Position numbers and translations under genes: made by a program. A stretch of DNA of 64,000 bases from Enterovibrio paralichthyis (GTDB taxonomy: Bacteria > Pseudomonadota > Gammaproteobacteria > Enterobacterales > Vibrionaceae): the NCBI RefSeq assembly GCF_019209835.1, contig NZ_JAHUTS010000016.1, positions 1 to 64,000 of the forward strand, in the 5' to 3' direction. This document shows positions 7,761-16,369 of this stretch, in pieces. Each line of letters opens with the position of its first letter. The first letter of the stretch is position 1. Under the pieces are notes generated by a model that was not told where the DNA came from, ran no database searches, and saw nothing but the letters and a program-made list of their open reading frames with translations.

Positions 7761-8975
7761 TTACTGACTATACGTCGACAGGAAGCGCTCGAAACGGCCG
7801 ATAGCGACTTCAAGATCATCCACGCGCGGCAGAGTCACGATGCGGAAGTGATCCGGTTTGTGCCAGTTAAATCCGGTACCGTGAACCATCAACACTTTTT
7901 CCTGCAGCAGGAAGTCCAGCATCATCTTTTCATCGTTGTGAATGCTGTAGCGCTTCAGGTCGATTTTCGGGAACAGGTACAATGCGCCTTTCGGCTTCAC
8001 GCAGCTGACGCCCGGAATTTGGTTTAACAGCTCATGTGCTTTATCACGCTGCTCCAGCAGTCGGCCACCTGGCAGGATCAACTCGTTGATACTTTGATAA
8101 CCGCCAAGTGCTGTCTGAATTGCGTGTTGCATTGGCACGTTGGCGCAAAGGCGCATGGAAGCCAGCATATCCAGACCTGCGATATAGCCTTTCGCCAAAC
8201 TGCGAGGGCCAGACAGGATCATCCAACCGGAGCGGAAACCACAAACACGGTAGGATTTGGACAGACCGCTGAAGGTCACACAGAACACATCCGGTGCCAG
8301 TGGGGCAATCGAGTGGTGTTGTGCACCGTCGTAAAGGATCTTGTCGTAAATTTCATCAGCGAAAATGATCAGCTTGTTTTGGCGTGCGATCTCAGCGATC
8401 TGCATCAGGAAGTCACGACTGTAAACGGCACCGGTTGGGTTGTTCGGGTTGATCAGAACAATACCTTTGGTGTTTGGCGTGATCTTGGCTTTGATATCGT
8501 CCAGATCCGGATACCAGTCTGACTCTTCATCACACAGATAGTGCACTGGCTTACCGCCAGACAGGGAAACAGCTGCTGTCCAAAGCGGGTAGTCCGGAGA
8601 AGGAACCAGCAGTTCATCGCCACTGTTAAGTAGCGCTTGCATCGACATTACAATCAGCTCAGAAACGCCGTTACCGAGGTAAACGTCTTCTACATCCAAA
8701 TCCAGCATGCCACGTTTCTGGTAGTGCTGAACAACGGCTTTGCGTGCTGAGTAGATGCCTTTGGAGTCACAGTAACCTTGTGAAGTTGGCAGGTTACGGA
8801 TCACGTCCACCAGAATTTCGTCCGGGGCGTCAAAACCGAAAGGGGCGGGATTACCGATGTTCAGTTTTAGAATTTTGTGGCCTTCTTCTTCGAGGCGCTT
8901 AGCCTCTTTCATCACTGGACCACGAATGTCATAACAGACGTTATCCAGCTTGGTCGACATCCCGATTTCTTGCAT
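7761..8975 (-). CDS. alaA: Glutamate-pyruvate aminotransferase AlaA
   Basis: AlaA is a PLP-dependent class I/II aminotransferase making alanine from pyruvate and glutamate. The 404-residue product matches E. coli AlaA nearly throughout (KLNIGNPAPFGFDAPDEIL, INPNNPTGAVYS, FADEIYDKILYD). The PLP lysine is in FSGLSKSYR and the phosphate-binding Arg in GFRSGW. AGGA precedes the ATG by about six bases. In E. coli alaA and yfbR are neighbours; here the DTW gene and rrtA sit between them. The 3' untranslated region begins directly with the heptamer array. Confidence 0.96.
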   Translation of the reverse strand: MQEIGMSTKLDNVCYDIRGPVMKEAKRLEEEGHKILKLNIGNPAPFGFDAPDEILVDVIRNLPTSQGYCDSKGIYSARKAVVQHYQKRGMLDLDVEDVYLGNGVSELIVMSMQALLNSGDELLVPSPDYPLWTAAVSLSGGKPVHYLCDEESDWYPDLDDIKAKITPNTKGIVLINPNNPTGAVYSRDFLMQIAEIARQNKLIIFADEIYDKILYDGAQHHSIAPLAPDVFCVTFSGLSKSYRVCGFRSGWMILSGPRSLAKGYIAGLDMLASMRLCANVPMQHAIQTALGGYQSINELILPGGRLLEQRDKAHELLNQIPGVSCVKPKGALYLFPKIDLKRYSIHNDEKMMLDFLLQEKVLMVHGTGFNWHKPDHFRIVTLPRVDDLEVAIGRFERFLSTYSQ

Positions 8976-9355
8976 CTTGATTCCTGAGCGAAAATTTTGG
9001 TGTTTCCAGTAAATTACACTAACGATTACCGATATATAAGTAGTGAATAGTAAAAAATGACGAAAAGAAGAAAATAAAGTAATTTAATCCTGTTTTAGCG
9101 ATATATTATGCTGCCTGATACGATTTTCATCAGAATCAATAAGGTTGTAGAATGGCTTTCCAACAGGAAATATTATTAAGTTTGTTGAGAAGTAACGGGC
9201 TTTGACGCAAAAAACACCGATTCGGTGGCGTTTTAGACACTTTACAAGTTGAATGCACTTAACTGGCTCACAAACGCAGTTCCACAACATGGCAAAAGGT
9301 AACCCAAGGAATCGGATGCTTGCCGTTTTGGTTGTGAGTGAAATGAGAGGTTAGT
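8976..9355. other. Intergenic region between divergent alaA and menF
   Basis: These 380 AT-rich bases must hold promoters for both divergent units, but no confident -35/-10 pair could be assigned. A short hairpin around CACCGATTCGGTG, followed on the minus strand by six T, could be a weak terminator. Small frames here lack ribosome sites and family features. Confidence 0.5.
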
Positions 9356-10672
9356 TTGACCGATTTAACCCAGGCTATCGTCAGGCTGGTGTCATCCCTG
9401 TCGACAGCAACACCGATTCCGCATCAGATAACGTATCCTTTTGTCTGGTCAGAGCGTACTGACCCTGTCGAATGGCTGGCGGCTCAGCCACTCTTTCCTA
9501 AGTTTTATTGGCAAACCCGTGACGGCCTTGAAGAAGTGCTGGCATTGGGGCAGGTGAAAACCTTCACCGATCCGGCGGCCGCTGAAAAAGTGCTGGCGCC
9601 CGGTCAGCGTATCTGGGGAGGGAAAGCGTTTGATGGAAAAACAGAACGCAATCAACGCTGCCTGCAGTCCTTCTTCTTTTTACCTCAGATAGAGCTTGCC
9701 CGCCGTGACGGCAACTGGACAATAACGGTCAACGTCAGTGAAGATCTGCTGAAAGTCCGCGCCTCGCTATCAAAACTTACCGGCGGTTGCCCGTCACTCA
9801 ACGCACCCCATTGCGACATTCTTGAAACGGAACACTCTCCGGCGTTTCCGCAGTGGGCTGAGATGGTAAAAAACGCGCTAAGCACCATTGGTACCAGCGC
9901 GTTGCAGAAAGTGGTTCTTGCCAGGAAATCGTCCTTAAAGCTCGACAGAGCGCTATCCGCATTTCAGCTTCTTAAAGCTTCCCGCGATGCAAATACAGCT
10001 AACTTCCATTTCCTTCTGGCGCTGGATGAAAAACACTGCTTTCTGGGGGCTACGCCGGAGCGGCTTTTCTGGCGGAGCGGACAGGATGTTTATACAGAAG
10101 CGCTGGCAGGCACCATTGGCCGAGGCAAAAACGCGGATGAAGATCTGCAACTGGCCACCTGGTTGCTGAATGATGAAAAAAATATCTACGAAAACCGCCT
10201 TGTCGTGGACGACATCTCTCAGCGGCTTGCGCCATTCAGCGAATCGTTGAACATCGAACAAACCCCGCATTTGGTGCGACTGAGGAAAGTGCAGCACTTG
10301 AAAAGGGATATCGAAGGCCAGTTAGCGCGGTCTGTCGACAGCGCCACTTTGCTGTCTGCGCTTCAGCCAACCGCTGCTGTCGCGGGCTTGCCCCGCAATG
10401 ATGCAGTGAACTTTATCGCCAGCAATGAACCATTTGCCCGCGGCTGGTACAGCGGCTCGGTAGGTTACCTCAGCCCTGACCAAAGTGAATTCTGTGTGGC
10501 AATCCGCAGTGCGCTGGTGATGAAAGACACCCTGCATCTATTTGCCGGAGCGGGCATTGTTCCCGGATCTGATGCCAAGAGCGAATGGAAAGAACTCGAC
10601 CGCAAAATGTCGACCCTTCGCAGCCTGTTAAGTCCGCTTCCGGACAACTTAATGGAGAAAAAGGCAGGATGA
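9356..10672 (+). CDS. menF: Isochorismate synthase MenF
   Basis: MenF converts chorismate to isochorismate, the first step of menaquinone synthesis, in the cytosol with Mg2+. The 438-residue product has the chorismate-binding fold. The catalytic Lys185 is in QKVVLARK; FLGATPERL, EALAGTIGRG and RGWYSGSVGYL follow in order. Translation most likely starts at TTG 9356: GAGAGGT lies five bases upstream and an in-frame stop lies just before it. It heads the menFDHBCE operon and overlaps menD by four bases (ATGA). Confidence 0.95.
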   Translation: MTDLTQAIVRLVSSLSTATPIPHQITYPFVWSERTDPVEWLAAQPLFPKFYWQTRDGLEEVLALGQVKTFTDPAAAEKVLAPGQRIWGGKAFDGKTERNQRCLQSFFFLPQIELARRDGNWTITVNVSEDLLKVRASLSKLTGGCPSLNAPHCDILETEHSPAFPQWAEMVKNALSTIGTSALQKVVLARKSSLKLDRALSAFQLLKASRDANTANFHFLLALDEKHCFLGATPERLFWRSGQDVYTEALAGTIGRGKNADEDLQLATWLLNDEKNIYENRLVVDDISQRLAPFSESLNIEQTPHLVRLRKVQHLKRDIEGQLARSVDSATLLSALQPTAAVAGLPRNDAVNFIASNEPFARGWYSGSVGYLSPDQSEFCVAIRSALVMKDTLHLFAGAGIVPGSDAKSEWKELDRKMSTLRSLLSPLPDNLMEKKAG

Positions 10673-12381
10673 AGCCATCCACCTTAAACCGCATTTGGGC
10701 GCGCCTTATCCTGATGTCGTTAAGCCGCGCCGGTGTCAAAGACATTTGTATTGCCCCAGGTTCCCGTTCTACGCCTCTCACATTGGAGGCTGAAGCGCTG
10801 TCAGCACAGAACCCTTCAGTGCGTATCCATACCCATTTCGATGAACGCGGTTTGGGCTTCCTGGCGTTGGGATTGGCGAAAACGACAGATAACCCCGTGG
10901 CTGTGATCGTGACATCAGGTACAGCTGTCGCCAACTTAATCCCCGCGGCAGCGGAAAGCCGGCTGACACGGGAAAAGCTGATTTTCCTGACCGCAGACCG
11001 GCCACCGGAATTAATCCAGTGCGGTGCCAACCAGGCGATCAGCCAGGAAGGCATCTTTAGTCACCATGCAGAAACCACGACTTTCCTGCCTTCGCCGTCC
11101 GAGGCAGTTTCACCCTCCTGGTTGCTTTCAGTAATAGGAGAAGGTCTGCACCAGCTTGTGACTGGCGGTGGTAGTTATCACATCAACTGTCCTTTTCCTG
11201 AGCCGCTCTATGGCGAAATGGAAGATGCCAGCCACTACCTGGCCCCTGTAAACGCCTGGCTGGCCGGTGATCAGCCTTATCTGTCTTTTACCCATGCTCA
11301 GGCTGACCTGCAAACCTTGTTACCCTGCTGGCAGGCACTTCAACATCAAAGAGGTATTTTGGTAGCCGGGCGCATGCGCCGTGATGCGCGTGAGGCAGTG
11401 CAATCTTTGGCTGACCACTTGGGCTGGCCGCTGTTGTGCGATCCTCAGGCCGGAGAGGGATCAGATTTCGCCGGGTTTGATGTCTGGTTACAAAATCCAG
11501 ATTGTTCAGCGCTGCTGAAGCAGTCTGAGGTCGTTATTCAGTTTGGTGGCCGCTTGGTTTCCAAACGCCTGGGGCAGTTTGTCGATGACTTTAAGGGGGC
11601 TTACTGGTTGGTGGATAAGCATCCAGGCCGGCTTGATCCTTCACATCGCTCAGGCACGCGCATTATCGCTGATATCCATAAGGTTGCTTTGGCGCTGGAA
11701 AAAGGTCTGGAAAAAAGCCCAGCCAACGCCGGGTGGGGTGACATGCTGAAAATGGCCAGCGCCCGGTATCTGGCATTGCTAGATAACGTTGCGGGCGGCA
11801 CCTTATCTGAATTGTCTATGGCAACACATTTTGGGTCCTGGCTTGTTGGGGGGAGCGATCTGTTTATCGGTAACAGTATGGCAATCCGCCTGCTCGACAT
11901 GGGGTGCCGTTTGCCTGCGTGCGAAGTATTTGCCAACCGCGGCGCTTCAGGAATTGATGGGCTGATCGCCACCGCCGCCGGGGTACAGCGTGGCAGGGAA
12001 AAGCCGATGTTGATGGTAATGGGCGATACATCGGCACTTTATGATCTCAACAGCCTTGCGCTGCTTGCCAATAACCTGAATCCAATGGCATTGGTGATCA
12101 TCAACAATGATGGCGGCGGTATTTTCGACATGCTGCCGGTACCAGAAACGCAGAAAGACACCTACTACCGAATGCCACACGGTCTCTCCTTTTCCCATGC
12201 GGCGGCTATGTTTGGCTTGAAATACCAGCGCCCGGCGACCCTCCATGAGGCAAAAACCTGTTGTCTGGAAGCGCAATCCAGCCCGGGGACCACTGTGATT
12301 GAGCTTTGCACGCCCGCCGGTGCCTGCGGTCAGGATCTGAAAGCCCTGTTTGCCGATATTGCCCATGCCTCGCTTATCTAA
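10669..12381 (+). CDS. menD: SEPHCHC synthase MenD
   Basis: MenD is a thiamine-diphosphate enzyme joining 2-oxoglutarate and isochorismate to form SEPHCHC. The 570-residue product begins MKPSTLNRIWARLI. It shows IAPGSRSTPLTLEA, the cofactor-activating Glu59 in HFDERGLGF, and the ThDP/Mg2+ motif GDTSALYDLNSLALL...INNDGGGIF near residue 450. The ATG overlaps the menF stop as ATGA, with AAGGCAGG just upstream, which implies translational coupling. A longer frame starting inside menF is not supported by the family N-terminus. Confidence 0.96.
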   Translation: MKPSTLNRIWARLILMSLSRAGVKDICIAPGSRSTPLTLEAEALSAQNPSVRIHTHFDERGLGFLALGLAKTTDNPVAVIVTSGTAVANLIPAAAESRLTREKLIFLTADRPPELIQCGANQAISQEGIFSHHAETTTFLPSPSEAVSPSWLLSVIGEGLHQLVTGGGSYHINCPFPEPLYGEMEDASHYLAPVNAWLAGDQPYLSFTHAQADLQTLLPCWQALQHQRGILVAGRMRRDAREAVQSLADHLGWPLLCDPQAGEGSDFAGFDVWLQNPDCSALLKQSEVVIQFGGRLVSKRLGQFVDDFKGAYWLVDKHPGRLDPSHRSGTRIIADIHKVALALEKGLEKSPANAGWGDMLKMASARYLALLDNVAGGTLSELSMATHFGSWLVGGSDLFIGNSMAIRLLDMGCRLPACEVFANRGASGIDGLIATAAGVQRGREKPMLMVMGDTSALYDLNSLALLANNLNPMALVIINNDGGGIFDMLPVPETQKDTYYRMPHGLSFSHAAAMFGLKYQRPATLHEAKTCCLEAQSSPGTTVIELCTPAGACGQDLKALFADIAHASLI

Positions 12382-13171
12382 CCCGCTAGCCTGCCGTACC
12401 ACTGGCGCACCCTCCAAACCGGCCGTGGTGTTTCTTCATGGCTTGCTGGGTAGCGCCAGGGATTGGCAACCGGTGCTGGATGACATGTCGCATGACTATT
12501 ATTGCCTTGCCATTGATTTGCCGGGGCACGGTGACAGCAAAGCTGTTGATGTCTGTGGCTTTGAAGATACCAGCGAGGCGATTTTTCAGGCGATCACATC
12601 GCATATCAACGGCGCGTTTACCTTGGTGGGCTATTCGCTGGGCGCGCGTCTGGGGATGTATCTTTCTGCCTTTTACGCACCGCGTTTTCGCAACAGTGGC
12701 ACGCCTCTGGAAGCGCTTATCATTGAAAATGGCCATCCCGGACTCGATGAATCTGAGCGTGAGGCGCGTTGGCAAAATGACGACACCTGGGCTGCGCGGT
12801 TTGAGGGCGAGCCAATGGAATCTGTGTTGCAAGATTGGTATCAGCAACCCGTGTTTTCATCGCTAAATCATGAGCAAAGACAAAGTTTCGTAGTAGCACG
12901 CAGTGATAACCTCGGTACCAAAGTGGCTGGGATGTTGCGTGCTACATCCTTGGCAAAACAACCACTTCTGGTTGAGCCTCTGAAAGCAGGCGGGGTTCCT
13001 GTCGCTTACATCTGTGGTGAGAACGACCGGAAGTTCAAGGCATTGGCCGCGCAAACAGGCTGGCCAATTGTTGAAGCCAAAAATGCCGGACACAATATTC
13101 ACGCAGAGCAGCCCGCGCTGTTCTGTCGGTTAGTGAGAACGCTGACCAACCCTTATTTACAGACAAATTAA
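12365..13171 (+). CDS. menH: SHCHC synthase MenH
   Basis: MenH is an alpha/beta-hydrolase-fold enzyme that eliminates pyruvate from SEPHCHC to give SHCHC. The 268-residue product has the oxyanion segment FLHGLLGSARDW, the nucleophile Ser in VGYSLGARL and the catalytic His in AGHNIHAEQP. The ATG at 12365 lies inside the end of menD (17-base overlap); a TTG 15 bases earlier is possible. The ribosome site is weak, consistent with coupled translation. Confidence 0.92.
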   Translation: MPRLSNPLACRTTGAPSKPAVVFLHGLLGSARDWQPVLDDMSHDYYCLAIDLPGHGDSKAVDVCGFEDTSEAIFQAITSHINGAFTLVGYSLGARLGMYLSAFYAPRFRNSGTPLEALIIENGHPGLDESEREARWQNDDTWAARFEGEPMESVLQDWYQQPVFSSLNHEQRQSFVVARSDNLGTKVAGMLRATSLAKQPLLVEPLKAGGVPVAYICGENDRKFKALAAQTGWPIVEAKNAGHNIHAEQPALFCRLVRTLTNPYLQTN

Positions 13172-13181
13172 TGGTAACAAG

Positions 13182-14048
13182 ATGGCAAGAACAACAGGAT
13201 TAACCGAGCAGGAACTGTATGCAGCGGTCGAGTGGAAAGATTGCTCTGAAGGCTACGAAGATATTCTTTTCCACAAGTCTCCGGAAGGGATCGCGCGTAT
13301 TACCATCAACCGTCCGGAAGTGCGTAATGCATTCCGTCCACAAACCGTCAAAGAGATGATCAATGCGCTGGCTGATGCGCGCTACGACGAAAAAGTGGGT
13401 GTCATTGTGCTGACAGGCCAGGGTGAGCATGCATTCTGCTCTGGCGGCGACCAGAAAATCCGTGGCGATTACGGCGGCTACCGTGATGACGAAGGTACCC
13501 ACCACCTGAACGTGCTGGACTTCCAACGCCAGATCCGTACTTGTCCGAAACCCGTGATTGCATCAGTTGCGGGTTATGCTGTCGGTGGCGGTCACGTGCT
13601 GCACATGATGTGTGACCTGACTATTGCTGCTGAAAACGCACAGTTTGGCCAGACGGGTCCGAAAGTGGGCTCATTCGATGGCGGCTGGGGTGCATCTTAC
13701 ATGGCGCGTATCGTTGGCCAGAAGAAAGCCCGTGAAATTTGGTTCCTGTGCCGTTTCTATGATGCACAGGAAGCGCTGGACATGGGTCTGGTTAACCATG
13801 TTGTGCCTTACGCAGAGCTGGAGCGTGAAACTGTGCGCTGGTGTCGTGAAGTGCTGCAACACAGCCCAATGGCGCTGCGCTGCCTGAAAGCTGCACTGAA
13901 TGCGGATTGTGATGGTCAGGCAGGTCTTCAGGAGCTGGCAGGTAATGCAACCATGCTGTTCTACATGACAGAAGAAGGCCAGGAAGGCCGCAATGCGTTT
14001 AATGAAAAACGCCGTCCTGATTTTGACAAATTCCCTCGTAACCCATAA
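13182..14048 (+). CDS. menB: 1,4-dihydroxy-2-naphthoyl-CoA synthase MenB
   Basis: MenB is a crotonase-fold enzyme closing the naphthoquinone ring: o-succinylbenzoyl-CoA to DHNA-CoA. The 288-residue product carries the oxyanion-hole segments FCSGGDQKIRG and VAGYAVGGGHVLHMMCDLTI, plus the MenB-specific GPKVGSFDGGWGAS and the C-terminal EKRRPDF. It starts ten bases after menH and its stop overlaps the menC start (TAATG). Confidence 0.97.
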   Translation: MARTTGLTEQELYAAVEWKDCSEGYEDILFHKSPEGIARITINRPEVRNAFRPQTVKEMINALADARYDEKVGVIVLTGQGEHAFCSGGDQKIRGDYGGYRDDEGTHHLNVLDFQRQIRTCPKPVIASVAGYAVGGGHVLHMMCDLTIAAENAQFGQTGPKVGSFDGGWGASYMARIVGQKKAREIWFLCRFYDAQEALDMGLVNHVVPYAELERETVRWCREVLQHSPMALRCLKAALNADCDGQAGLQELAGNATMLFYMTEEGQEGRNAFNEKRRPDFDKFPRNP

Positions 14049-15040
14049 TGGTTGAGCCAATGAAACAGGCACGTTTGTTGGCGTATACCCTGCCGATGGA
14101 CAGTGGTGTGATTTTGCGTCACACCCGTCTGGCGCAGCGTGAAGGGTTTATCGTGGAGCTGAAAGATGGCGAGCGTATCGGGCGCGGTGAAATCGCGCCT
14201 TTGCCTGAATTCAGCGTGGAAACGTCGCAAGAAGCGGGTGAGCAGGCAAAGGCCGTCATGACTTCTTGGCTGGAAGGCGAGGTTATTGGTTGGGATACCC
14301 TGTATCCCTCTGTCGCATTCGGTCTGTCCATGGCAATCGCAGAGCTTGAAGGTGAATTGCCGTTGACGGGCAATTTCCTTGCTGCGCCACTTTGCTGCGG
14401 CGATCCGGATGAGCTGGTAGAGCGTTTGGCGGAGCTGCCGGGGCAGAAAGTCGCCAAAATCAAGGTGGGTATGTACGAGCCAATCCGTGATGGGCTGGTG
14501 GTCAATATGTTCTTGGAAGCTATCCCGGATCTTTGGCTGCGTCTGGATGCCAACCGCCAATGGACTCTGGAAAAGGCAAAGAAATTTGCCGGTTACATTG
14601 CACCTGAGTTCCGCCAGCGTATCGCGTTTCTGGAAGAGCCTTGCCAACAACCTGATGACAGTTTGTTGTTCTCTGCCGAAACCGGTATTGCGATTGCCTG
14701 GGATGAAACCGTGCGTGACGCTGGATTTGAACCTGCTGCGCGGAATGGTCTTTCCGCAATTGTGATAAAACCGACCCTGGTTGGTTCGCTTGCTTATGTG
14801 TGTGAACTGGTGAAAGAAGCGAAGGCTCTGGGTCTGGATGTGGTGATTAGCTCCAGTCTCGAGTCGAGCTTTGGCCTTAACCAACTGGCGCGGCTTTCGC
14901 ATTGGCTGGTGCCGGAAACCATTCCCGGGCTGGACACCATTTCGCTGTTTAAAGCCCAGTTAGACACCCCATGGCCGGGAAGTGACTTGCCGGTTATGTC
15001 TTTGGATAGCTGCGACCTTGTATGGCAACAACGTCGCTGA
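14048..15040 (+). CDS. menC: o-Succinylbenzoate synthase MenC
   Basis: MenC belongs to the enolase superfamily and dehydrates SHCHC to o-succinylbenzoate. The 330-residue frame shows KIKVGMYEP (catalytic Lys), metal ligands in LRLDANRQW, AFLEEPC and AWDET, and the second lysine in IVIKPTLVG. ATG 14048 overlaps the menB stop. Alignment with E. coli MenC (MRSAQVYRW...PMDAG) favours the ATG twelve bases later (14060), giving 326 residues. It overlaps menE by 19 bases. Confidence 0.94.
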   Translation: MVEPMKQARLLAYTLPMDSGVILRHTRLAQREGFIVELKDGERIGRGEIAPLPEFSVETSQEAGEQAKAVMTSWLEGEVIGWDTLYPSVAFGLSMAIAELEGELPLTGNFLAAPLCCGDPDELVERLAELPGQKVAKIKVGMYEPIRDGLVVNMFLEAIPDLWLRLDANRQWTLEKAKKFAGYIAPEFRQRIAFLEEPCQQPDDSLLFSAETGIAIAWDETVRDAGFEPAARNGLSAIVIKPTLVGSLAYVCELVKEAKALGLDVVISSSLESSFGLNQLARLSHWLVPETIPGLDTISLFKAQLDTPWPGSDLPVMSLDSCDLVWQQRR

Positions 15041-16362
15041 CTGACTGGCCGTGGCGTCACTGGTGTCAGACAAAGCCAGAAGCCACAGCCTTGTTAAATA
15101 ACGGCACCGCAGTGAGTTGGCGACAGCTCGCTGCGGATGTCGATGCTCTGGCACTTCCTCTTTCCAGCGCCACAGACAAGCTGGCGATGGCAAGCATCAA
15201 CAACTACCAAACTCTCATCACCCTGTTTGCGCTGTGGCAACGTGGTGTTGCGACCTTACTCCTTAATCCGGCATTCAGCGCCGGACAGCGCAATGAAATC
15301 CTTGATAAAGCCGGTGTCTCCGCTTTCTTGCAAGCCGAGGTCGCGTTCGATAGCGGAGCTGTATTTCCTGCGGTACCATTTCATCGCGATGCCGTGTTAA
15401 CCCTGACTCTGACTTCCGGTTCGAGCGGTGTCCCCAAGGCGGTCGCCCACAGTGCAGGAAACCACATTGCCAGTGCGCAAGGCCTGTTTTCGTTGATGCC
15501 CTATGAAGCATCAGATTGCTGGCTTTTGTCGCTGCCACTGTTCCATATCTCCGGCATGGCTATCGTCTGGCGCTGGTTGACGCAGGGAGCAATACTGAAA
15601 GTCGCAGATACCCGCGGCGACGCGCTCTTGTCGGCACTTGACGGTGTGTCGCATGCTTCACTGGTGCCTACCCAGTTACAACGGGTGTTGGCTAAGGGAG
15701 AAACGCATACTTTGCAGTCTGTGCTGCTTGGCGGCGCAGCTATCCCACAGGCGCTGGTGGACAGTGCTGAAAAAGCCGGTATCCGCTGTTGGTGTGGCTA
15801 TGGCATGACGGAAATGGCGTCGACAGTGACTGCCAAGCGCGCAGATGGGCGTTTTTCCGTCGGGCAACCCTTGCCAAACCGTGAGGTATTGCTCTCTGAT
15901 GAGGGTGAAATTTGGGTAAGGGGGGAAACCCTTTCTCCGGGCTATCTTGTTAACGGTGTTTTAGTTCCACTTGCCGAGGACTGGTTTGCAACCAAAGACA
16001 AAGGAGACTGGCTGGCTGAGTGTCAGGAGCTTCGTATTGTCGGGCGGCTTGATAACATGTTTGTCTGCGGCGGTGAAAACGTACAGCCGGAAGACGTGGA
16101 GCGGCAGTTAAGCGGGTATCCCGGGCTGACCCAGCTATTTATCCTGCCGGTACCCCATCCAAAGTGGGGGGCAGTGCCTGTGGCGTTGACTGATACTTAT
16201 ACCGATCCGGATAAGTTTCTGGCTTGGGCGGCAGAAAAATTGCCACCACACCAGCGACCGCAGAAGCTTTTGGTTTATCCGGCCACGCTTGACAGCGGTG
16301 GTATTAAACTGTCACGTGCACGGCTTGCTCAATGGCTGGCTGAACAAAATCCATTGTTCTAG
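15022..16362 (+). CDS. menE: o-Succinylbenzoate-CoA ligase MenE
   Basis: MenE is an ANL-superfamily acyl-CoA ligase that activates o-succinylbenzoate with ATP and CoA. The 446-residue product has the P-loop-like TLTSGSSGVPKAV, the A5 motif CGYGMTEMAST, and GRLDNMFVCGGENVQPEDVE before the C-terminal domain with its lysine near GGIKLSRARL. It is the last men gene. menA and ubiE/menG, also needed for menaquinone, are not in the window. The next gene converges on it with only seven bases between the stop codons and no clear terminator. Confidence 0.95.
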   Translation: MATTSLTDWPWRHWCQTKPEATALLNNGTAVSWRQLAADVDALALPLSSATDKLAMASINNYQTLITLFALWQRGVATLLLNPAFSAGQRNEILDKAGVSAFLQAEVAFDSGAVFPAVPFHRDAVLTLTLTSGSSGVPKAVAHSAGNHIASAQGLFSLMPYEASDCWLLSLPLFHISGMAIVWRWLTQGAILKVADTRGDALLSALDGVSHASLVPTQLQRVLAKGETHTLQSVLLGGAAIPQALVDSAEKAGIRCWCGYGMTEMASTVTAKRADGRFSVGQPLPNREVLLSDEGEIWVRGETLSPGYLVNGVLVPLAEDWFATKDKGDWLAECQELRIVGRLDNMFVCGGENVQPEDVERQLSGYPGLTQLFILPVPHPKWGAVPVALTDTYTDPDKFLAWAAEKLPPHQRPQKLLVYPATLDSGGIKLSRARLAQWLAEQNPLF

Positions 16363-16369
16363 CGCAGGG

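Noticed and set aside
9084..9290. 68-codon minus-strand frame upstream of menF
   Set aside because: Cys-rich random-looking product, no ribosome site and no family feature.
13961..14902. 313-codon open frame opposite menB/menC
   Set aside because: Shadow of the men operon; composition and amino acids atypical of a protein.
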